In this document: positions 57,375 through 64,000 of the stretch, piece by piece
How positions within the stretch are numbered: the first letter of the stretch is position 1
Layout: each line of letters opens with the position of its first letter
DNA from: Micropterix aruncella
Lineage: Eukaryota; Arthropoda; Insecta; Lepidoptera; Micropterigidae
Assembly (NCBI GenBank): GCA_944548615.1
Contig: OX155961.1
Span: forward strand, 16,771,629 to 16,835,628
Length of the DNA: 64,000 bases
Direction: 5' to 3'
Position numbers and translations under genes: made by a program
The notes under the pieces: model-generated
The model's input: the letters and a program-made list of their open reading frames with translations, nothing else
The model's database searches: none
Told to the model about the DNA's origin: nothing

Positions 57375-58395
57375 TTAATCAATTCATAAACACCTATTTG
57401 TCAGTACGTTAGGTTAGTTTTTTTTAACCCATCAAAAAAACATTTTTTTTTAAATACATTAAAAATAAATGCATTAATTAACATGATTGAATGTCTTTTT
57501 TATAATCTTTAGTTTTTTTTTAAATAGGAAAAAATGGCGTTAGCTTCATATATTCAATTTATATTTTTGTTTAATAAAATCGTTAGCGATTCAGAAGAAA
57601 AATCCATCGAAAATGCCTCCAAAATTCATCTGGAAAATAGTTTTCACATTTGTACGTACCTGTTTCAATTGAAAGTGCTTATCATATTAAATATTAAAAA
57701 CTTAAATCTACCTGCCTGTTTACCGACAAGCGTAAAAACTAGACCGAGCGGTCTAAATATAGTTTTAAATCGATTAAATGAATTAAATATAGGACTCACA
57801 GTTACATTTCGCCCGATCCGCAATCATGCACTGGTAAATGAGCCACGATTCTAGCTCAATCAGAGTGGAGGACGTCATTATCGCCTATTTTTCTCTCACA
57901 TTAAGAAACTTTTCACACACCGAATTGCAAATCAAAAGCACTGGGATCAAAAATTCCCAAATAGGCGCGCACCCAGCACGAAAACAATGGACGTGGGTAA
58001 TTATCTGTATAACAGAGACGACTTCACAACCGACGTTGATTTAATTTGATTGTGTCTTATTTTAGTTTTATTGTCGCGCAGGGAAAGTGAGCGCCTCTCA
58101 CTTCCCATGTCATCAAATAACAAAATAAATTAGCGACGAGCAGCGCCCCGCGCAGCGAGCGAGCTGGTACGTTTTTGAATAGGGGGAGACATGCGCGGAA
58201 ACAAGTGTTGCCGCATTTCGAAATAAAACTGTCAGAATAGTTAAAGTCCCTGCTCACGAATGTGCTTGTGTATTATTTATTGCCCAATAAAGGCAGAACA
58301 ACGTGCATAACCCATAAAGGGCTAGAAAGTTGTTATCAATAAATATGATAATATTATGTTTAAATAAAAATCTATTAATAAAATAAAATTAAAAA
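57375..58395. other. Unassigned sequence
   Basis: A 106-codon plus frame (57534-57854) has no recognised motif. GC-richer 58070-58200 contains GCGCAGCGAGCGAGCTGG, non-coding as far as seen. Confidence 0.3.
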
Positions 58396-58398
58396 TAC

Positions 58399-58980
58399 GT
58401 GTGGCACTCGGGGACTGCCGCGGTAAAGCTATTGCATAGCATTTTTAACAACTTATGCAATTATAATAATTTATTTATTTTATTTTTTCTGATATCAGAT
58501 AACTGCGCTCTATCGGAAAACGTTGAAATTATTCCGAATCATTTGCGGCTGCGAAAGCAAATGATTCGGAATAATTTAAACGTCTTCCGATAGAGCGCCG
58601 CGCACGAGTTTTTTATTCGATAAAGCAAAAAAAACGGATTATTCGAAAAAAATCGTAGATAAAAAGATAGATAATTAAATTTTCTTTAAAATGGTGCAGG
58701 TTTCATAATAATACGCCAGATAGTATTTGCGTAGTAGTCGTTTTTGGCTTGGGTTAGACCTAATTTCAAAAATTAATTACACTATGTAATATAGACAAAA
58801 TCTAAAATATTCAAAGCTAAGAATTTTAGGAAAATGTTCTTGTTTAACATATATTTTTTTTGATTCGTAAGCAGTACTCGTTTAGACGTAATTATCAGTT
58901 TAAAATCATTAATTTTCGTTAAGAAATTTCTTCATTCGGTCGCCGCGCTGAGGCCCGCGATAAAAGCTATGCAATAGCTT
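58399..58980. mobile_element. Foldback element FB-2, copy 1
   Basis: It starts GTGTGGCACTCGGGGACTGC and ends GCTATGCAATAGCTT. A long hairpin occupies 58505-58598: outer stem GCGCTCTATCGG and inner perfect 21-bp stem starting AAATTATTCCGAATC. The second copy lies 1.8 kb away in the same orientation. Confidence 0.85.
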
Positions 58981-59186
58981 AAAAAATAATCGAAATATTC
59001 AATGGCTTCAAATCGTCTTCGCGAGTGGTTGTGTTCAAAATAACAAAATGTTCCCGAATGAAGATTTATTTTTGTTAAACTCGGCTTGTGTCCAGTACGT
59101 GCTGAACTATACCACAATTTAATAATTACTAGAGCTGGGCGACTCATATAAGTATGCTGGGTTAGATTTTAATGGTGATGACCAGT

Positions 59187-59913
59187 AGAGTGGTGTCGAC
59201 TACAACGGACGAACCCGGCACCCCAGGCTGGTATAACGATATGTGATCATTCTTTCAGCCGTGGTAGGTCATTCTTTCAGAACGTATAAGACTTAGAGAC
59301 AAGACAATCTACGGTCTAGCTCCACCAACAATCCCGTTAGATACCAAAGCCTTGGGCTTCGGGCAGCCTCACCCCCTAACTACCAGTTTTGGTAGGATAT
59401 CTCCGTCTGGAGTTAACTTTCGGGATACCTCCTTCCTCCCGACTGGCTACGGGTCCGAAGTCGTTTACGCGGCCTCTACCTGTTGTATTACAGCGGTAAT
59501 TCAATTTGAATTTATCGCGGACCTGGGCGTCCTTTGCCCGTAGTGCCACAGGATCGGGTGGCCTATAGGCCGTTTTAATAGTGGCATGACAACAGGTCAA
59601 CATCCACCCCCGCTGCTTAGGAGACAGTATATTTCCATAATCTCTAGACTCATTCAGCAATTAGTCAGAGTGCACAACCGATTGGCATCACCGAACGGTG
59701 CGCAAACCGTCCAGTAGCGCCGGGATACAATCCCGCTAGTATAAATCGATCCACCAGCCGTGAGGCCTGAGACCCGAGAGTCTTACCCGGAGTAGCCTTC
59801 GTACGAGGAGGCTTCTGAATAGGAACTGAATCGTGAGTTAGGCCGTTCTGAGAACAAAATAGATCGAAACTGCACGAAACCATTCGCTACCAAATGGACC
59901 AAAAATGTACCAT
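59187..59913 (-). repeat. RepX copy 12, full-length, with imperfect target duplication
   Basis: Runs from GTGGTGTCGACTACAACGGA to CCAAAAATGTACCAT. GGTGATGACCAG (59174-59185) and GGTGAGGACCAG (59914-59925) flank it, differing at one base. At about 725 bp it is the longest copy and defines the subfamily of copy 7. Confidence 0.85.
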
Positions 59914-59925
59914 GGTGAGGACCAG

Positions 59926-60198
59926 ATAATTGGGTGATTATATCTTTGCCTGATATATCGATGGATTCTACATATACAACTAAACAAACAAAAACATAAA
60001 ATAATCGGCCTTTTTTTCAGAAATAAAATGTTTCTGTGATTTGAGGTAGCATATTGTAAGACATTTTTATTTTATTTCTAAGAAATAATTTATAGGTACA
60101 ACACATTGTTATTAACAAACTGGAGTGGTAACTACTTTTTATATACTTAGCCTCCCATTGAATTTGCTAATTTATGCAATAAATATATGTTTAAAGAA
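59926..60198. other. AT-rich, unassigned
   Basis: No feature recognised. Confidence 0.3.
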
Positions 60199-60207
60199 AA
60201 AAAATAC

Positions 60208-60786
60208 GTGTGGCACTCGGGGACTGCCGCGGTAAAGCTATTGCATAGCATTTTTAACAACTTATGCAATTACAATTATTTATTTTTTTTATTTTTTCTG
60301 ATATCAGATAACTGCGCTCTATCGGATAACGTTGAAATTATTCCGAATCATCTGCGGAAGCAAATGATTCGGAATAATTTAAACGTCTTCCGATAGATCG
60401 CCGCGCACGAATTTTTTATTCCATAAAGCAAAAAAAACGGATTATTCAAAAAAATTCGTAGATAAAAAGATAGATAATTAAATTATCTTTAAAATGGTGC
60501 AGGTTTCATAATAATACGCCAGATGGTATTTGCGTAGTAGTCGTTTTTGTGTTCGGTTAGACTTAATTTCACAAATTAATTACACTATGCAATATAAACA
60601 AAATTTAAATTATTCAAACCGAAGAATATTAGGAAAATGTTCTTGTTTAACATATATTTTTTTCGAATCGTAAGCAGTACTCGTTTAGACGTAATTATCA
60701 GTTCAAAATCATTCATTTTCGTTAAGAAATTTCTTCATTCGGTCGCCGCGCTGGCCAGGCCCGCGATAAAAGCTATGCAATAGCTT
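60208..60786. mobile_element. Foldback element FB-2, copy 2, with 9-bp target duplication
   Basis: Nearly identical in sequence and orientation to 58399-58980. AAAAAATAC flanks it at 60199-60207 and 60787-60795. The hairpin has small changes relative to copy 1. A 9-bp duplication would suit Mutator-type mobilisation, but the ends are not clean inverted repeats, so class is open. Confidence 0.8.
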
Positions 60787-61074
60787 AAAAAATACCTTTC
60801 TTGAATACCAGAAAATATTAAGTGTATAAAAAACATACACCGTCCAAATTTTTCAATTAAAGATATCCACTGAGGTCTTAAAAATACCACATTTGGATAC
60901 AATTGAAGCCATGCAATATAAGCACTCCATCATCTCCGTCGGCACCACTGTGACGTGTGAAAAATGTATGGGAAAGAAGGAGAGAGACATGCGGCCAACG
61001 TTGGCCAACGTGTGGAGGGGCATACATAAAGTAACTGACACCATACACCCCCAACATAAATGAGTTATCGAATA

Positions 61075-61690
61075 GAAGGGGGGCGCCAGTTTTGCATGCG
61101 GCAGTCTTGCACAAATGTCACTTTTGACAGTTCCAAATCTGTTGAGGGCAGATTTGCAGGAGGCAACCTTGCAGGCGGCAACCTTGCAGGCGGCAACCTT
61201 GCAGGCGGCATTTTTGCAGACGGCATTCTTGCAGAAAGCAAACTTGCATACAAACCCGAAGTTAGCAACGTTTGAGAATGGCGCATTAGGACATGATTAC
61301 ATGAATAAAATAATTTTATATTATTTTACAAACCAAAAATAAAGCAGTAAAGCGGTCATAGGTTATTAATTTTAAATTTAGAAAAAGAAGTAGCAAATTA
61401 TCATGTCAGGGTAAATTAAAGTGGTGAATATTTTTACCTCTCCACATTTAATTACCGGCATCCTTGTAGTGGATGATTCAGTACATCAAACTAAACAAAA
61501 AAATGTTTTAAGTTTTTCTGTTAGGTTAGGTTAGGTTAGGTTTTTCTTTCCCTAAAATCGAAGTGACATTAATTACCGGCATCCTTGTAGTGGATGATTC
61601 AGTACATCAAACTAAACATTAAAAAAAAATGTTTTAAGTTTTTCTGTTAGGTTAGGTTAGGTTAGGTTTTTCTTTCCCTAAAATCGAAAG
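61075..61690. repeat. RepT locus 2: 15-bp repeats and TTAGG-type arrays
   Basis: 61135-61250 holds the 15-bp repeat CTTGCAGGCGGCAAC and variants, open on the plus strand as L-A-G-G-N pentads. 61445-61690 has two copies, about 125 bp each, of a unit with ATCCTTGTAGTGGATGATTC and GTTAGGTTAGGTTAGGTTAGG. The unit is the inverse of the middle of RepT locus 1. It ends about 350 bp before the Cbp80 start codon. Confidence 0.8.
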
Positions 61691-62045
61691 TTGATTGCTG
61701 AGATCCGCGATGGAGAGGACACTCAAAGAAGTAGAATATCCGCAAAATACCCAGGGAATGTAGCAAAATCAACAAAATTAAATCAATGTAGCAAAATTAA
61801 AATTTTATCTATTAATATATGTCTATACAAATATAATAGGTATTTTAAAAATAATAATAATAAATTGTCGAATAACTTTTCTACGCTGGCAGCATTATTG
61901 TTTACGGTGTCGGCAAGCGGTGCGGTTGTCAGTGTCTGTCGCGTTCGTTTGCAAAGTTTTTTCGCATTATTTTAATTAAAATAAAGCGCTGAATGATACA
62001 ATTAAAACAATCCTCAAACTATCTTTATATTTATTATCGGTAAAT

Positions 62046-62418
62046 ATGAATAGAAGGCGCGCTCACGACGATGAAGATGGATACGGTTAGTAAAAAAAAA
62101 TTGCTGCTTATTCTGTTTTTTCTAGTTTTTGAAAAGAAATAATGTTTATTTTCGTTTACGATGACGTATTTGGTTTACTTTTAGATCGTTTGCATCGCAA
62201 GAGAAGGCGCGTATCGGAGAATCAAGAGATTGAAGATAGGTTAGAATCACTCATACATAGAGTCGGCGAAAAGAGCACATCCAGCTTGGAATCTAACTTG
62301 GAGGGATTGGCCAGTGTGTTGGAGGCGGACATCAGTACGTTCAGAGTGAAAATATTGAGGATCTTGACAGAATGTGCTATTCGGATGCCCGAGAAATGTA
62401 CCATCTACTCTACTCTAG
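62046..62418 (+). CDS. Cbp80: Nuclear cap-binding protein subunit 1 (CBP80), first two coding exons
   Basis: Exons 62046-62085 and 62185-62418 join in phase (donor GTTAGT, acceptor TTTTAG; second donor GTAGGA) and encode the first 91 residues. MNRRR...RKRRR is a bipartite nuclear localisation signal as in human NCBP1. It is followed by the opening of the MIF4G domain: [32 protein letters not shown] and [13 protein letters not shown]. The match to NCBP1 is close and collinear. CBP80 with CBP20 binds the m7G cap of nascent transcripts and links it to splicing, export and the pioneer round of translation. The remaining exons, about 700 residues, lie right of the window or are not recognised before 64000. 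The next codon starts with the G ending exon 2, consistent with a V-G-L continuation. Confidence 0.95.
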
Positions 62419-62419
62419 G

Positions 62420-63148
62420 TAGGAAACAATTTTTTTTTAACACATTGACATAAATACTGCTGACAGATGGTCTTTCTAAGTTGATGCTAAGTGGAGTGGA
62501 GCCGTTTAAACCCCCTCACCCCTACGTGATACGTGGCACAGTATACTTAGTAGCTTTACTCTCGAGCTACAGGGCAATGCGGGAAGAAGGTGCAAGGAAT
62601 ATGGGCAGAAGGTTACGTCCCGATGAACGCGAACGGTTAGCATTACGCGCAGTTAATGGCTAGCGACCTTTTCGAGCATTCGGATATCTGCAAGGGCTGA
62701 GTACCGGGACATCTGGCGACCATATCCGAGCCCTTATGACTCTAACGTATTCGCTTTGAATTCAATTTTGTTCAAAAAGAAGGTACTGTATGGGGTATAC
62801 CGGGATATAGACCAAACCCCCTCCCCCCTACTTTTATTGGTATGCATTTTTTTGGTACATTGTTTTAAGGCAAGACATCTGCGGCAATGATTTACACATG
62901 TATTCGGCGCCAAAATCACAGACATACTGGTGACTGGCAAGCCGAGCGGCGCGGGTGGTTGTCGCGGAGAGTACGGAAATCGTTGCCTGGCAATGGCGAA
63001 TAAAGGTCACGTGCTATTTTTCGGTTTAGAAATTGCGCACTCAACAAAAAAAAATACATTTATATCTCACTACACCCCTCCTCCCTCCTTGTGATTTTTT
63101 CCGAATCCCCTCCCCCTCCTTTTGAGCCTCACCTGTTAATAAATGATC
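62420..63148. other. Cbp80 intron, unassigned
   Basis: No exon matching the next Cbp80 segment was found. C-rich tracts at about 62818-62828 and 63067-63120. A 60-codon frame at 62481-62663 has no recognised family. Confidence 0.35.
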
Positions 63149-63156
63149 CCTTAGCT

Positions 63157-63864
63157 CAGGGCTGTCGCGACCTCACTTTTGCGGCCTGCATATTATTTTG
63201 AAGAAAATAGAAGGATTTGAGGAAGTTTCAAATTTACCTCACATTGTTACAATTGCAGAAGAATTCTAAACTCGATTTAGCGACTTTAAAAAAATCGAAA
63301 GAAAGATTTCAGGTTTTACTCGGCCCCTTACAATTTCAGTTGAGAATGTAAGCAGAGCAGACCTTCAACTGGAATTGTGTGATTTGCAATCAGATCCTTT
63401 TTACCAAGGAAGAACTGAACTGGATTGGCATTTTCAAGTTTGTGCCAGAAGAACGATTCCCTCAACTTGCGAATCTTAGGGCTTACACTAGACTCAGTAC
63501 TGGGAAGCACGTATCTTTGCGAGAGCAGCTTTTCTTTCTAACATGAAATTAAAAAGTCAAAATATAGATGTTCCTTCTCTGATGTCACTTACTCAGTTGA
63601 ATCGTTTATCAACAACAAATATTAAAGTTAATATTGATGCATTAGTTAGTGAAAACCAACATCCTCAAATTTCGGACTTATTTTTTTGTTATTTCATATT
63701 TTTTGAAAAAAATAAACTAATAATACAAATGCATTTTTTCATTGTATACCATACATATTAAAACTCACTGATAAAGTTGCATACGAAGTATTTCAAAATG
63801 CGGTCCTCCAAACTGCATTTTTTTTTAAAAGCGCCCTTGGGTCACTTGCAGTTGGACAGCCCTG
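63157..63864 (+). mobile_element. hAT deletion derivative in Cbp80 intron
   Basis: Ends CAGGGCTGTC and GACAGCCCTG with a perfect 8-bp duplication CCTTAGCT (63149-63156, 63865-63872). The plus strand retains hAT dimerisation-region pieces in shifted frames: LTLDSVLGSTYLCESSFSFL and MKLKSQNIDVPSL. The pattern GSTY-CE--FS--K is typical of hAT C-termini. The catalytic region is absent. Confidence 0.88.
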
Positions 63865-64000
63865 CCTTAGCTAATCTAATCTGGGGGTTAGGAGAATGAT
63901 GCCAGGGTGTCAGTATATATTTTCCCCACATCAATTATGAAGATTTTTTAGATGGCTTATTATACTTTAACAATTCTAGCACACATTAAAAAAAGATTTA

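Noticed and set aside
57534..57854. A 106-codon plus frame
   Set aside because: AT-biased composition, no motif, no splice or promoter context.

Overview
The window is eukaryotic nuclear DNA: AT-rich, intron-containing and dense with transposable elements. It is most likely from an insect, and a lepidopteran fits best. The reasons are an insect-type RpS15 and Cbp80, mariner, hAT, piggyBac-like, RTE-, Jockey- and CR1-like elements, short TTAGG arrays, and abundant uncapitalised repeat families. I saw no rRNA, tRNA or CRISPR array. The lineage call is inference from protein similarity and repeat style, without a search.

Four host genes can be supported. (1) At 1918-2872 (+) lies the last exon of a single-pass membrane, coiled-coil protein resembling the ER-phagy receptor CCPG1 (and PBXIP1); its earlier exons lie left of the window. 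(2) RpS15 (ribosomal protein uS19) is complete in four exons at 7486-10568 (+), with a TOP-like pyrimidine tract just before its start. (3) A TIPE/TNFAIP8-family gene (Drosophila sigmar orthologue by family) runs on the minus strand from 25133 to 19817 in three coding exons; the first is extremely GC-rich. (4) The first two coding exons of nuclear cap-binding protein 1 (Cbp80/NCBP1) lie at 62046-62418 (+); the rest is beyond the right edge. Each gene was reconstructed by joining exons at GT/AG sites in consistent phase.

The rest, well over three quarters, is mobile DNA and decayed sequence. There are three mariner copies: 31344-33760, 38043-39341 with one frameshift, and 50124-51744. There are several hAT deletion derivatives with clear 8-bp or near-8-bp target duplications (20611-21310, 27903-28737, 50452-50888, 63157-63864), a piggyBac-like MITE (13165-13411) and a Harbinger-like TIR element (3436-4088). 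Non-LTR fragments are numerous (374-708, 4115-4850, 8100-8714, 17125-17560, the split copy 37085-39965, 47640-48365, 49240-50110, 52260-53160, 53690-53880, 54310-54720). A Penelope-like GIY-YIG remnant (1145-1600) and a restriction-like endonuclease domain fragment (5875-6430) are also present. Nesting is common: hAT in RepX, MITE in mariner, mariner in a LINE, RepX in RepX in mariner.

The most interesting unexplained signal is a repeat family here called RepX, seen at 12 loci. It is 550-725 bp, non-coding, lacks a poly(A) tail, yet makes 14-17 bp target duplications and is nearly always truncated from the same side. That implies copying by target-primed reverse transcription with a defined 3' end. 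Other families worth naming are RepW (TEs whose internal ~120-bp tandem repeats also form a free minisatellite), RepT (15-bp repeats plus TTAGG arrays beside the RpS15 and Cbp80 promoters), RepC, RepZ, and two foldback families. A block at 11815-12424 carries two perfect heat-shock elements.
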